Source of the DNA: Triticum aestivum
Taxonomy: Eukaryota > Streptophyta > Magnoliopsida > Poales > Poaceae
NCBI RefSeq assembly: GCF_018294505.1
Contig: NC_057801.1
Location: 840,976,807 to 841,040,806, forward strand
Length of the DNA stretch: 64,000 nucleotides
Direction of reading: 5' to 3'
Shown here: positions 33,241 through 44,149 of the stretch, piece by piece
Numbering within the stretch: the stretch's first letter is position 1
How the letters are laid out: every line of letters begins with the position of its first letter
Program-made: the position numbers and the translations under genes
The notes under the pieces: generated by a model
Told to the model about the DNA's origin: nothing
Databases searched by the model: none
What the model saw: the letters and a program-made list of their open reading frames with translations, nothing else

Positions 33241-34190
33241 CAGATATGATAAAAAACAGACTTGTTTTTTTTATAAAGAAAGGGTTCCCCCACCAAAATC
33301 TGCTTCTGAGCCCGAGCTCAGCTGCCCTCAAAATCCAGACCGATGGCTCGCATGTGGATTCAGTGCTCCCCGTTGTATTTCCCATCCGTATATGCCTTTT
33401 TTGTGACCGTTGCAGCGACGCATTCATTGCGACAGAGTGTCGAGCTGCCGTTGCGGGACAGACGGGCTAGAGATGGCTCGGCACTGTTTCTGAGCCATCA
33501 TGGTGACACCGTCAGACAAGCAGAGACCCGATTCTATTGCTCACCTCTCTGTTACCAGTGTCAACTATCGCCGGCAGCTGCGTTGTACTCCAGGCGCTTG
33601 ACGCTGAATCCATGCTTGTGGATGAAGATGACCGCGAGCAGCAGATTCGCTTCAGTCACCACGCGCCGCTCAACCTCTTCTAGAAATCAGTCCAGAGTGA
33701 TGGGTTAAGCGGGGAGGGGAACTAACCCGATCTTCGGAGACGGCGAATTGGTCACGCGCCCTCCAGACCTGCATGTTGTGCAGCTCGTTGCCGATTGAAC
33801 AAACGATCGCCCCATCCCAAGCTGTCGCTAGTTTCAAACTCTTTTGAGCCAGTGGCAAGAGGGGGAAGTGCCGCAAAAGCAGGCTAGCCATTGCGCCTTA
33901 TCTTATATTGCATTTTGGGTCAGCCAGAGCACCGTTCATTTGAATTTTGAAACGAGAGTGCCACACAAAACCTACCTCGGCACACTGGTGATGCATGACG
34001 GACATGTGTCAACGCAGCACATCTTGAGGAAACGCACCAAATTGCATGCAATTGTCGCCTACAGACCTAAACAGCGAGACTGACCAAATGCTCCATCCTT
34101 CAGAAATTTGCAGTTATACATATTCAAAAGGGTCTATGCAAAACAGCATGTAGGCAACTAATTTATTTCATGAGGTTTCATACAACAACG
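33240..34190. other. No feature recognised
   Basis: Mixed-composition DNA between the CACTA element and the FAR1 pseudogene. Overlapping frames of 60-130 codons occur on both strands (for example 33343-33708 plus and 33670-33891 minus), none with a recognisable domain. It could hold remains of the FAR1-related gene's 3' part or flanking host DNA. Confidence 0.35.
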
Positions 34191-34194
34191 ATCA

Positions 34195-35835
34195 CCCTTC
34201 ATCATAGTACAATCATGGTCCTCTTCTCCTCATAGCTTCCGTCACACTCGCGGTCATACAGCAACCTCATGTGCTGCCTAACAAAAACATGCATTGGGCT
34301 TGCGGGGGGATATAAGTTTTCAGCATGTGGTTTGCGCTCTCACTTCTCTGTGTGCTTGTCATTTTTGCGCAAAACACACCTCTTAAGTACGGCTTCGCTC
34401 ATTTTCTCCTAGTTTCATATATTTGTGTCATGTATGTGTGACTCCTCAGATTGTATTTATCCAAAAGCACCCCCAAGCTGCTTCGAACTCATCTTCAGTC
34501 AACATGTGGTTCACAACCTTGTGAAATTCATCCTGAAAATCACTCTTGTTCGTGTAAGGTGGACCCAATGTTTCCTTCGCTTTCTTCAGGACATGCCACT
34601 TGCACCATCGGTGTAAAGTGCCAGGATACGTCTTCCCAATCGCCACTTCCATACCTCTGCATTCAAATGGTACTTCTTACTGTCAAAATCGGTAATTATT
34701 TCAAAGGAAAAACATCTTTCTCCAAAATACATGCGTTCTACATAGGTCTAACTGGTTTACAATGCAACTGACCTGTCAGTATTGTCTTCGGGGCAGGACC
34801 GCTCATCATACGCACAAATTTTGCGAACACCCACTCGAAGCTCTCTTCTTGCTCATCACGCATCAACACCCCCGCCAGAATAATACTTTGATAGTGATTG
34901 TTAACTCCCACGAATAAACGGAATGGCATGTCATACAGGTTTCCCTTGTATGTCGTGTTGAAGGTGACCACATCGCCAAAGAAGTTATACTGCATTCTAC
35001 TGCTCCCATTAGCCCACATAAGATTTTTTACTTTGTTGGTCTTGTCTGCCAGTGCCACATAGGTGAACCCAGTGTCACTAGAGCGGATGTAAGCAAACAC
35101 TTCCAGCGTCTTGCGCACATCATCATCAGCTTGTTCACGACTAATTTTGCCACATATATTCCTGAGTCCTTCTTGTTGAAGGGCACCTTCTCAACTGAGC
35201 CAAAGAAGCTACCAATTATGCTGTACACCTTCCCCAGGTTCCCATTATTTTTCCTCAATTGCCTTATCGAATCCTTCGTGTACACATCGATATGCTTGTG
35301 TGAAGGCCAGTGTACTCCATGATTGTGGTTCTCGCGGTGCTCTGTGATGTACCAGCTGTTGTCCGATGCATGCAGAAGTCTGATCAGGGCTGGACACTCG
35401 CATCTGCACGACCTGCTGTTCTCAGCTTCAGGTTTTCCCTGCATGGCAATCGGCAGCAAAGTTATCGCATCTGCGGAAGCTTTTACAGAAGATTATGGTT
35501 TCTGACTATGTCTCATGACTTACTAAGCAACCACAAACGATTTCTTGCATGCTTTTTGTCCTCTCAGCATTTAATGACTCTTGCCATATCATATCCCAAA
35601 CCCGATCTCTCAGGAATACAGATTATAGAAATCATAGGCCTCGCCCAAAGAAACGAAGCTTAGCCCTAGCTCTGGTCGTATTACGCTTTTGTCGGGTTGC
35701 TTTGCATACTTGTGCATAGAAAGATGAGTGCACTCATCCTGGATGGGCATGGGGCCGTGTCCGGCGGCGCACTGCCTAGGCGAAGCCTGCATTCTGTAAA
35801 TGTACACATTTTTCAGGACTAAAATTCTGGCCACT
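34195..35835 (-). pseudogene. FAR1-related sequence (FRS) pseudogene, MULE-derived family
   Basis: FRS proteins are transcription factors descended from Mutator transposases. Reading from 35835 downward: GEAYDFYNLYS begins the FAR1 DNA-binding domain, which continues with C and H ligand residues (SCRCECPALIRLL, TEHRENHNH near 35330-35400). Next comes the linker (YTKDSIRQLRKNNGNLGKVY), then the MULE transposase core near 34800-35000 (MQYNFFGDVVTFNTTYKGNL, GVNNHYQSIILAGVL), and [14 protein letters not shown] near 34600. The C-terminal part runs to about 34195 ([13 protein letters not shown]) without a SWIM zinc finger. Two Trp codons and an Arg codon have become TGA (near 35614, 35590 and 34395), and frameshifts lie near 35580, 35110, 34460 and 34280. 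It cannot encode a full protein. Confidence 0.8.
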
Positions 35836-37150
35836 GTCTATTTAATTTTAAAAGAAAAATATTGTGCAATTTCGGAAGCCTTGCTTCATCAGTTTTTTGT
35901 TTTTCCAAACCATATTGTCCACCATGCATATCAGCAATTTACACATGCACGCACGCACAACAGTCAAAAAAAAAAGAAATACTGTATTTTTGCCTCATAC
36001 CGCTTTGTCTAGCCAGGCGCATGTGGATTTACTCTGTCAGTGGACTGAGATGACCCCGTCGGAGAAGTAGCAGGTCGACGGCGAGCCCCTACTCACGCAC
36101 CGGCATTTCCATCTTCTCCAACTTTCTCAGCCATGACAGACCCAACGTTTGAATCACCAGCCTCGCCCCCAACCCCCCCCCCCCCCCCCCCCCCCCCCCC
36201 GCGCGTTTTCTACCAGGATATGTAGCGGCACCGGATCCGGCTGCTCAAGGTGTCATCGAAGTCCTCTCTTATGGGGAACCTGAGAGAACCGGTGGCCATG
36301 GCGGGAAGAAAACGATAACTCATAAGCTCGCTGACTCGCAATGGCGGAGCTTACTGTAGCAAATTCTATGAAGCAAAAGGCATAGATCTGATTGGGCCTA
36401 ACCTGTCGACGGCATCAAGCAGAAACTCCATGCCCGCGTCCATCCGCAGGGTCTACGGTGACATCGCACGGGCGGCGCGACGCAACTCGTATATCCTCTG
36501 TTTTTCCTACACTGAACCGGGGCCGGCGGCGAGGGTTCCAGAATGAAAGAGGCAAAGGGAGAGGGGGAAATCCTTTTTCTTTTTTAGGACGCACAATCAC
36601 ACGGGTGGTGCCCCGCTGACCGACAGACGGGCTCAGGTGTCAAATTCCAATCTGGGCCAGAAAAGGTAACGTCCTGGTCCACGGCCCAACATGGATTGTG
36701 CCGCCGTCCGTCTAACTGCTCGTCTTTGTGCCCACGCCTTCGCCACTGTTTCGTACCGTATTCGCCGGTATCCCCGACTTATCGCGGCTTACAACTGACA
36801 CACCAGCTGGATTTGTTCGCATCTCGAGCCTGAACTGGACGAGCGGGATTTCGGGTTCAGTTGAGCCCGAGCTCCAAATCCACGCTCTCTTCCCCCACTT
36901 CCATCCAACTTTATTGAATGAAACCCATAGGAACAAAGTCAAGTATGAGTAGCTGACCAGACAACCCAAAGTAGGGTTTTTGTCACAACAATCACAAACT
37001 ACAAAGAACAACACAACATCACCCAGCCACACCCTTGCACGCGTCCATCAACGATACCAGTTGATGTTGGCAACTAGGGTCTGACACTTGTTCTCCATCC
37101 ATGGCGTTCACTGCATGATCAAGCCCATGCAATGCGGGGTAGCTCCCCTC
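35836..37150. other. No gene recognised; long C run
   Basis: Includes an uninterrupted run of 28 C at 36173-36200, which is prone to sequencing or assembly error. A tiny minus frame from ATG 36299 (MATGSLRFPIREDF, 28 codons) ends beside a possible splice donor (CTGGTAGAA), so it could be a lost first exon. The rest has short frames on both strands without domains. Confidence 0.35.
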
Positions 37151-38000
37151 TATGGTGGTCTAGCAGTATGATTCATTTTTGCCGAGTGCGACCTTGAGAA
37201 CAAAATTCATTCTGCAAAGACCATAAGCTCCATAAAGAAGCCGAGCAAACCAAATTAAAAGTCTCATTGTTTTTATCTTGAGACCACAACTGAATGATAT
37301 CCAGAGGAGATCTTGGCACGTCACAGAGAAAAAACACAGCGAACATAGACCAAAGATACTTTGCCATACGATTGAAAAAAACCCGACGTTGCACCGTTTC
37401 CGTTTCATTACAAAATAAACACGCGGCATCAGCAGTAGTCCTACACTTGGCCAAATTGTTTGTTATTGACCAACAACCAAAGACACACATGATTTTTTGG
37501 CCCACCTTTCATTCTCACAAAGTGCCTAGGAGCACATGATAGAGCTGACTCTTCACGAAGAGTCCGCTTACCTTCTCTCTCCTCTTCTCTTTCCTTCAAC
37601 TAAGCAAAAATATACTAGTTTAATCCTTATAGCCCGCTGACTCAGCTCTATTGTACTTGCTCTTAACCTGCGAAATCATACCACCATAGTAGAGCACCTC
37701 GTAAAATATTTTTGATTGAGTACAAACCACTAGCATGTAGCATCAATTTAAGAGTGTCAGGGGCAGATGTGAGGACAACAGATTTAACCGAATCAACCAG
37801 TTCATGCCACAAGGCAATGCCATTTTGATCCACACACCTCTTGAAGGTTAATTTCAATTGGTGACGATCCCAAACTTGGGGTAAAGTGCTCTCTTGCTGA
37901 ATACAAATGATAAACAGATCCCAATAGCTGACACTATTACGACCAGCAACCGCCCACGTACAAAATTGTTTAGTTGCATCAAGTGCCCATGTGACCGCTC
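37150..38000 (-). pseudogene. LINE reverse-transcriptase C-terminal remnant (zf-RVT region)
   Basis: Two minus-strand pieces: 37680-37990 (SYWDLFIICIQQESTLPQVW, LKLTFKRCVDQNG, SGLYSIKNILRG) and 37173-37500 (NNLAKCRTTADAACLFCNET, ETVQRRVFF). Together they follow the order of the region after the polymerase domain in plant LINEs, ending in the Cys-rich zf-RVT segment. A foldback-type insertion (37495-37665) separates them. No polymerase core remains. It is a dead fragment. Confidence 0.6.
37495..37665 (-). mobile_element. Small non-autonomous DNA element within the LINE remnant
   Basis: On the minus strand it begins AAGAGCAAGTACAATAGAGC and includes CAGCGGGCTATAAGG, TATATTTTTGC and GTGCTCCTAGGCACTTTGTG. 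I recognise this as a common grass MITE-like repeat. It interrupts the LINE coding order. An exact target duplication could not be assigned. Confidence 0.4.
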
Positions 38001-38159
38001 TTCCAAAAGGAAGATCCAGAACCAGGTTTAGCCCACAAAATTTTATTCTTTCCAATTTCTCTTTTCGGTTTTCTCTCCTTTTGCCTGTTTTTGTTTCTTT
38101 TTTCCCAATTTTCGTTTTCTTTTTTTCCTTTTCCAATTGTTTTTTTATATGTTCGTGTT

Positions 38160-38960
38160 TTCCCAAAAAAATCGCAAATGTTTAAATACGTTCGTGTTAC
38201 GAAAAATCATTCATGTTTTCAATTTTGTTTGTCAGTTTCAAAAACTGTTTATGTTTGAAAAAAAGGTACTTGTTTTTAAAAATTGTTCGTATTTTCCAAA
38301 AAATGTTTGCGTTTTTCAGAAAAAGTGCATGTTTTCGAAAAATGTTGAGAAATTGAAAACAATTGTGTTTCTTTAAAATGTTCAATCATTTAAAAATGAT
38401 AATGTTTTTCAATATTGTTTCTAAATACAAAAAAGTGCAGGATTTTAAAAAAAATCGGGTTTTTTGAAAAATTGTTGCGAATGTTTTGGTTCTAAATTTC
38501 ACAATTTTTCGAAAATGTTCAGAATTTCAAAAAATGTCCCCATTTTCCAGAAATGGTGACAAATTTTTAATATTTCACCTTTAATTTTTTTGCAGGAGTT
38601 TGAAAAATGTTCCAGAATCAAAAATTGTTCGCAATTTTCAAAACATGCTGAAAATGTTTCCGTTCAAAATTATCACAACATTTCAAAAATGGTTCCTGTT
38701 TTGAAAACTTGTTCAGAATATTTTAAAAAGGACCATATTTCCATTTTTCAGGATTTTCAAATAATGTTCCTGTTTCAAAAAAAGTTTGCAGATTAAAAAA
38801 CTGAAATGTTTTAATTTTTTCACCTTTTCTAATTTTGTTCTGGAATTACAGAATATCCCTGTTTCAAAAAATTGTTCATGATTTTCGAAATTGTGGCAAT
38901 TTTATAAAAAGATTTTCATGGTTTTCAAAATTAATTGCATTTCACGAAACATTCAGGTTT
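38160..38960. repeat. AT-rich field of TTTCAAAAA...TGTTC words
   Basis: About 800 bp in which short words such as TTTCAAAAA, TTTTCGAAAA, AAAATGTTC and ATTGTTC recur every 20-40 bp with variable spacing and in both orientations. Frames on both strands are composition artefacts. It resembles in style the TTGCCATGGCAA field, but with a different core. No named repeat is recognised. Confidence 0.55.
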
Positions 38961-39500
38961 AAAAAAATGCATTTGAAATTCCAGAAAAAACATCGGATCT
39001 GTGCTCGATAATTGTTTCGTATCGAACTAAAATAAGATCTAAGCTGACTGTGCATATGAAGAACCCCAGTGGTAAACGAAACTTTTGTTCATTGACTACA
39101 TTGCCTGGTTTTGATAATGCGCAGGACCCGTGCAACGGCGGCTGCTTTCCTCCGTTCCTCTGCTTTGGCGCAGCCAAACTCCTGACTCTTTCTCGTCAAT
39201 TTCATTGCCTTAATGGCAGCAGTCTTATCCCTTTCTTCGATAAATGGAGCCGTGTGACAGCGCAGGTAGTCGCATAGTTTCATTCCCTGGATGGCTAATG
39301 CTTCACACTGGTCAGATACCATAAGTTATGGTAGTGCTCGCTCGACAAATTCTATCGGTTCAACAGCGTCCTTAGTAGGAGCGGAAGGGATGTAGCGAGG
39401 AGCCGAAACCTACCGTTACCGAACCGTGGAAAAAACCGAAACCTAGGGTCTTTCGAAGTGCGCAGTCAATATTATGGTATATTCAAAGAAACAAGTCAAA
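38960..39500. other. No feature recognised
   Basis: A minus frame (39089-39322) is rich in charged residues (FIEERDKTAAIKAMKLTRKS) but matches no family I know. Overlapping plus frames weaken it as a coding call. Confidence 0.3.
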
Positions 39501-39830
39501 GAGTAAAGGCTTCACCCTTCAATACCACACGTCCAATTGAAATTCCTACGAGATTGTTCGAAGAAAAATACATGGTTTGATAGAAACATTAAGTGGGTAT
39601 CAAATAAACTGGAATGAATGGTATCAATTTCTTCTTTTCTATAGAGGACCTTTCGAAGGCGACAAACATGACCATCAGGAACTTCAATACCCGGAGGTGG
39701 CTTCATATAGAAAAAACTCATGTAGATCACCATGAAGAAAAGCATTTTTGACATCCATTTGAGAGATTTGCCAAGATCGAGCTGCAGCCACAGCAATCAG
39801 AGTACGAACAGAAATTGAAACAACGCAACC
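39500..39830 (-). pseudogene. Copia reverse-transcriptase scrap
   Basis: On the minus strand the frame includes [20 protein letters not shown] and RKVLY, matching the RVT_2 segment that normally reads ...NAFLHGDL...MKPPPG...VCRLRKALYGL. It is frameshifted upstream (the NAFLHG part is garbled) and stops soon after. No LTRs were found around it. Confidence 0.65.
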
Positions 39831-40397
39831 GTACTATCTATTTACGATAATTTGATTGCTGACAACACGACAACATCACGCTTCTCTTTCTTATTCTTAT
39901 TTATATAATGTCACTTTACCGGGCCGGAAAAGTGACACCGTCACGTCTCAGGGTCGTATGCCTGGAACAAGAAGGGTCGTTGTACAATTTTGGCGATTAC
40001 AAAAAAGAAGGAGGCGAGCTCCCTATCCCTCTTTGTCTTTCCACTTCCCTCGTTCAAGAACAAACGCTTCGCCAAATTCTTTTGAGTCCCACCCCGGTTT
40101 TTCCCCACTAACCAATTACGTTACGACCACTGAACAAACTTGGTTGACGAACATGGTTTGTGCGCCGCTAATCTAGCAGCTTGTCGAGCATTTGACAAAC
40201 TCACAGCATCTATTTCAAATGGGGTTTGCGCTGAATAGCAACTGTTAAAGCTTGCTAGCTCTATTGGTAGTAGCGCAATGTCCCCAGGACGAGATCCTCG
40301 GTTCGATCCCGCCTGGGCGCTTCACTTTTTAGCCCGGCTCGTAGTGCGTGCGAGTACAACCTGCAGCAGAGAGTGGTAGCTAGGGGCTCCCGCTTAA

Positions 40398-42218
40398 GAG
40401 CATCTCGAGCCGTGCTCCCAACACGTTCCCCTTTCCCAGCCGATTTTTTCGTGCCGGCGTCCAAAAAATGGCCCAGTCGCGCCCACAAGAACCCGTTTTT
40501 CGTCGGTTTTGCCCGAAATTGGCGCCGGCAGACCCAGGCCGAACCCTGCGCGTTGGGGGGGGGGGGGGCGCCGGGGGATGCGATTTTGGCATGAACAAGG
40601 ATTGGCCTCGCCGAGTCAGCGAGACGCCGCTTCGTCGTCCTCATCGCCTTGGTTCCCGCGGGAATCAATGACAAGGCTGCCGCGCTGCCGCGTCGGTCAG
40701 CCTCCATTGACGCCTCACGGGCGGCGCAATGAAGGCGCCACCGACGCGTGTCCCGCTCGCTCCCGCCACGAGTCGCCCGCCATGCAGCTTCTCGCCGCCC
40801 CGCTGCGGCTATAAAAGTCGACCTCCCCGCCTGTGAACGCCACACAGTCTCACACCCCCCTTGCATCCGCCGCACAAAAAGCACCATTCTCCCTTCCCGC
40901 CGATGAGCAAATGGCCGAGAGGTTTCCAGGCGACGGTGCAGAGGCGAACGGCTTCAGCCGCCGCCATCTCCAAGAGCCGGAGGCGCGCCTCCTCTACGAG
41001 GCCGAGTATCCGGCGCCCTCGAACATGCGTGTGCCGGGGGCATGGAGGCTGAGCGCCGCCGGCGTCCCGGTGCCACCGGTGCCCGAAAGGGCGGCGCGAC
41101 GGGGCGAGATCGCCTGCATCAGCTCGTCCCTGACGCAAGAGCAGCGGAACGAGTCGAGGTACGCCGCTGACAGCAAAACGCTGTGGACGATGTACTTCAA
41201 GCGTCGCCGCCAAGAGCAGATCGCCTCCGCCAACGGCATCATCCCCCGCGGCCGCCTCAACGCCGACGGGCGGCGCGAGTGGTGGGGCGTGACGGGCCGT
41301 ACCCTCGAGGCCGTCCTCGAGCGCATCGAGACCGGCAACATGCCGCGCCTTGAGTACCCGCCGCGGCCGGCCTTCTCTCGCCGTCGTGGCAGCTCCTGGA
41401 CGCCGAGGCGAATGGAGCCGGGGACGTCCTCCTCGTCGGGCTCCGGCTCGCTCTCCTCCGGCTCGCCGGCGCTCCGCCCCGTCAAGCCAGAGCCAGAGGA
41501 GACGTCGCTCCGGCGCCGCACCCGCAGCGGCGCCCTCGTCATCAATGAGGGTTCCCAGCCCTCCCCACGCTCCCTCCGCCTGGTCCGGCCGAAGCCCGAG
41601 CCAGGCCTGCTCCCCGTGAAGCCGGAGCACGTCAACATGGTGGCCCCCAATGACGAGGCCGCCCTAAATTGGGCGAAGGAGGACTACATCCGCGAGCAGG
41701 TGCGCCGCCAGTGCCAGGCATACGCGGAGCTCCAGGCCCGGCGCCGCGGGCACGAGGAGGGCGGCATCATCGTACTCGACAACGACGAGGAGGACGGGGA
41801 CGGGCCGTCCAGCGCCCCACCACGCGTCAGCGACCTTGGCCAGGGGTGCAGCAGGGACGGCGGGCGCGCGACGACGACGACGGCGGCGGCGACTACACCC
41901 GTTTCTACAGGCTTCTCGGCATGTAGATGGCGGGGGGTGGACGCGGCGCACTGGCTAAGCGTAGTTTGGCGTAGTAGTAGGGCGTAGTTTGCATGTTTTA
42001 TCCTTTTTGTACAAATTTTAATGAAATTTCGCTGAGTTCGTGCTAGATCGCCGAGTTTGCACAGATTTGTATGAAATGTCGCCGAGCCGCGCGATATTGG
42101 CAGCGACTTGGGGGCCAACGACTGAGAACGGAGTCGCCCCCACGTGCCAAGTTAGCGCTGGTTCGTCCCCATGCGGCTATTTTTCAGCGCCCTGGGGACC
42201 AAACGGCTGGAGATGCTC
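40398..42218 (+). mobile_element. Harbinger-type (TAA target) element with a long open frame
   Basis: Inverted ends GAGCATCTC at the left and GAGATGCTC at the right are flanked by the 3-bp duplication TAA (40395-40397 and 42219-42221), consistent with the TWA target of PIF/Harbinger. Its ends are nearly the same as those of 10261-11848. It is GC-rich and holds one long plus frame (40833-41987). There is no transposase. A G-run lies at about 40553-40569 near the left end. Confidence 0.75.
40833..41987 (+). CDS. Uncharacterised 384-aa protein in a Harbinger-type element
   Basis: One uninterrupted frame of 384 codons. Start choice is uncertain: ATG at 40833, with another at 40911 (MAERFPGDG). 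The central part has a basic helix-like segment (KTLWTMYFKRRRQEQIASAN, about residues 114-133) followed by GRLNADGRREWWGVTGRTL. Then come Ser/Pro-rich linkers with repeated VKPEPE-type words (about residues 215-265), and an acidic stretch (NDEEDGDG) near residue 320. I recall similar proteins being common in Triticeae gene predictions, but no function is known to me. Lying between transposon ends and staying open suggests either recent movement or selection. It could equally be a captured host gene fragment. Confidence 0.45.
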   Translation: MNATQSHTPLASAAQKAPFSLPADEQMAERFPGDGAEANGFSRRHLQEPEARLLYEAEYPAPSNMRVPGAWRLSAAGVPVPPVPERAARRGEIACISSSLTQEQRNESRYAADSKTLWTMYFKRRRQEQIASANGIIPRGRLNADGRREWWGVTGRTLEAVLERIETGNMPRLEYPPRPAFSRRRGSSWTPRRMEPGTSSSSGSGSLSSGSPALRPVKPEPEETSLRRRTRSGALVINEGSQPSPRSLRLVRPKPEPGLLPVKPEHVNMVAPNDEAALNWAKEDYIREQVRRQCQAYAELQARRRGHEEGGIIVLDNDEEDGDGPSSAPPRVSDLGQGCSRDGGRATTTTAAATTPVSTGFSACRWRGVDAAHWLSVVWRSSRA

Positions 42219-42642
42219 TAAGAAAGAAGTCAATTTTTCACCCTCAAATGTGGCCAGAGAGACAAATAACCCCCGGAACTTCAATTTGGTGTGATTTTGA
42301 CCCCAAAATCCTTAAAACCGGGTAAATCTTTCCCCTAAATCTTTCAATCTGTTAAATGAAAAACGAAAGTGAAATGGACCGCAGCCCACCTGCGTGCTGG
42401 TGTTAAATTATACAGTAATAGTTTAGTTGGGCCCGGCCCCAGCTGAACCCAATACGTCGTCAACAAGGCCCATCCTTCTCCTCATTCTCGACTTGGATCG
42501 GATCCCTAGGGCAAATCCCTTGCTTCCATTCCGTCTCCTCGGGCACTCATGGCGGCGGCGCAGCCACCAGCAGCAGACTAATTGCCGAACCCGGCCGCCA
42601 TCGCCCCATCCTCCCTGCCGCAGCGATCCTAACCCAACTGAA
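42219..42642 (+). promoter_or_regulatory. Upstream region of the F-box gene
   Basis: The 420 bp between the Harbinger-type element and the F-box start codon should contain the promoter and 5' UTR. The reading frame is open upstream to 42427 (a possible earlier ATG), but its composition is not protein-like. No clear TATA box was fixed. The transposon boundary lies only 424 bp from the start codon. Confidence 0.35.
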
Positions 42643-44010
42643 ATGCTCGGGCCAGGGCGCTCCACCTCCACTGACGCCTCCGCCAAGCCGAAGCGTCCGC
42701 ACCTTGCAGATGGCGACGGCGGCGGCGGAGAGGCGGACAACGACCGTCTGAGCGCCCTGCCGGACGACCTCCTCCACGAAATGCTGTCGCGCCTCAATGC
42801 CCTGGAGACGGTCGGTACGTGCGTGCTGTCCGCGAGGTGGCGGCACCTCTGGCGCGCCGCGCCGTGCCTGGACATAGACGAGCGGGAGTTCACCGCCAAG
42901 CAGCCTTTTTTCGTCAACTTTACCGGCAACCTTCTCCGCGGACATGAGGTCGCTCTCCTGGAGGACCTGAGGGTGTACCTGCGCTGCGGCGTCCTCGGGT
43001 GGTCCGCCCCTTGGGTCCGCCGCGCCATAGGTCTGGGCGAGGCATCGCCTTGCCGGCTCAAAAGGTTGCATCTTTCCCACGTGTCATCTCTGCAGCCGAC
43101 GGAGCTCGCGAGCCACGTGAGCTCCCGCTGCCCTGCTCTCGAGGACTTGAAACTGCAAGAGTGCGGCTTCTTGGCCACCGGCTACATAAGGATCGTCTCC
43201 TCCTCGCTCAAGAAATTGGTCCTCGACGGCAACTATGATGAGGACGGCGCCGATGAGTTTTTCATCTTCATTATAGATGCTCCTGCTCTTGTCTCTCTTC
43301 TCTTGGGCACCTCCTATGATGTTGATACCATTGTTGCTCCTAACGAACCACATACCATGCCGTCTCTTGTTGATGCATCCATTCAGCTATCCATTGGAGA
43401 CGGCCTCGCCACAACCGCGTACCAATCCGGTCTTCTTGCCGCTCTCTACAATGCCACAAGCCTGCACTTGTTACATTTTGGGGTCACTGTATGTTCCACC
43501 TCTTCTTGGCATCCATTTTATCCTGTGGTTTTTGAATGATATAAACTGATTACTTGGGTTATAGTTGTTGTGCCGTCAGGATTATTTGGAGTTCCCTGTA
43601 TTGAAGAACCTGAGGACCTTGTCTCTCGACGAGTGTCATATTTCCGACGACTTTATGGGTCTGGAGCCTTACCTGCGCAAGTCGCGAAACCTGGAGAAGC
43701 TCACTCTGCGTCGCTGCAAGGTGCACCGGTGCTTCACTCAACAAATATTAGCATAGCACAATTTAGTCAGTCTGTAATATTAATTCTTATATGCTGTCAA
43801 TAGGTGTTGGATTCTAGATCTAAGAAGAAGATGGGGGGATACCTTCATGACCCTTCCGAGGACCTGGTGGATTTCAAGTGCGAGAACCTTAAGCTTAGTG
43901 AAATCATATACCAAGATGGTGATGCCTCTATCCACCTATTGGTTAAGTTTCTGGAGGGCATGTGGAGGAATCTGCCAAACAACAAGATCAAACTCACTAA
44001 AGTCGATTAG
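42643..44010 (+). CDS. F-box/LRR protein
   Basis: Substrate-recognition subunit of an SCF ubiquitin ligase. Three exons, all GT-AG: 42643-43488, 43565-43720 and 43804-44010, joining without phase problems to 402 residues. The F-box (about residues 36-75) reads DRLSALPDDLLHEMLSRLNA, followed by VLSARWRHLWRAAPCL, the usual Skp1-binding helices. Leucine-rich repeats follow (CRLKRLHLSHVSSL, CPALEDLKLQECGF, LKNLRTLSLDECHI). The C-terminal end (NLPNNKIKLTKVD) is typical of grass F-box/LRR proteins. I chose ATG 42643 because it puts the F-box near the N terminus. No canonical FBD domain is certain. Exons 2-3 are duplicated at 49070-49517. The gene looks intact. Its target is unknown. Confidence 0.88.
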
Positions 44011-44149
44011 CCGAACCGCGTGAGAATACACTATCATGGTGAGGATAATTCATTTTGGAAACACATAACAAAGATTTGTCTCTTCTAATTTATTAATTAA
44101 GAATGCTGCCCTGGGACCATCTGAGCATGTGTGGCTCCATGAAATTCAT

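Noticed and set aside
37663..38166. 167-codon minus frame starting with a Lys-rich stretch
   Set aside because: The N-terminal Lys-rich part is translation of T-rich repeat DNA. Only the C-terminal half resembles LINE coding sequence, so the frame is not a real gene from its start.
40252..40330. tRNA-like sequence: A-box-like TAGCTCTATTGGTAG, B-box-like GGTTCGATCCC and a T run
   Set aside because: The acceptor stem does not pair, the T stem is incomplete and the anticodon arm would have a three-base loop. It may be a SINE head or chance, but not a tRNA gene.
40261..41650. Minus frames of 208-273 codons opposite the 384-codon frame
   Set aside because: They mirror the plus frame in GC-rich DNA. 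The plus frame has the more protein-like composition and a single long uninterrupted reading.
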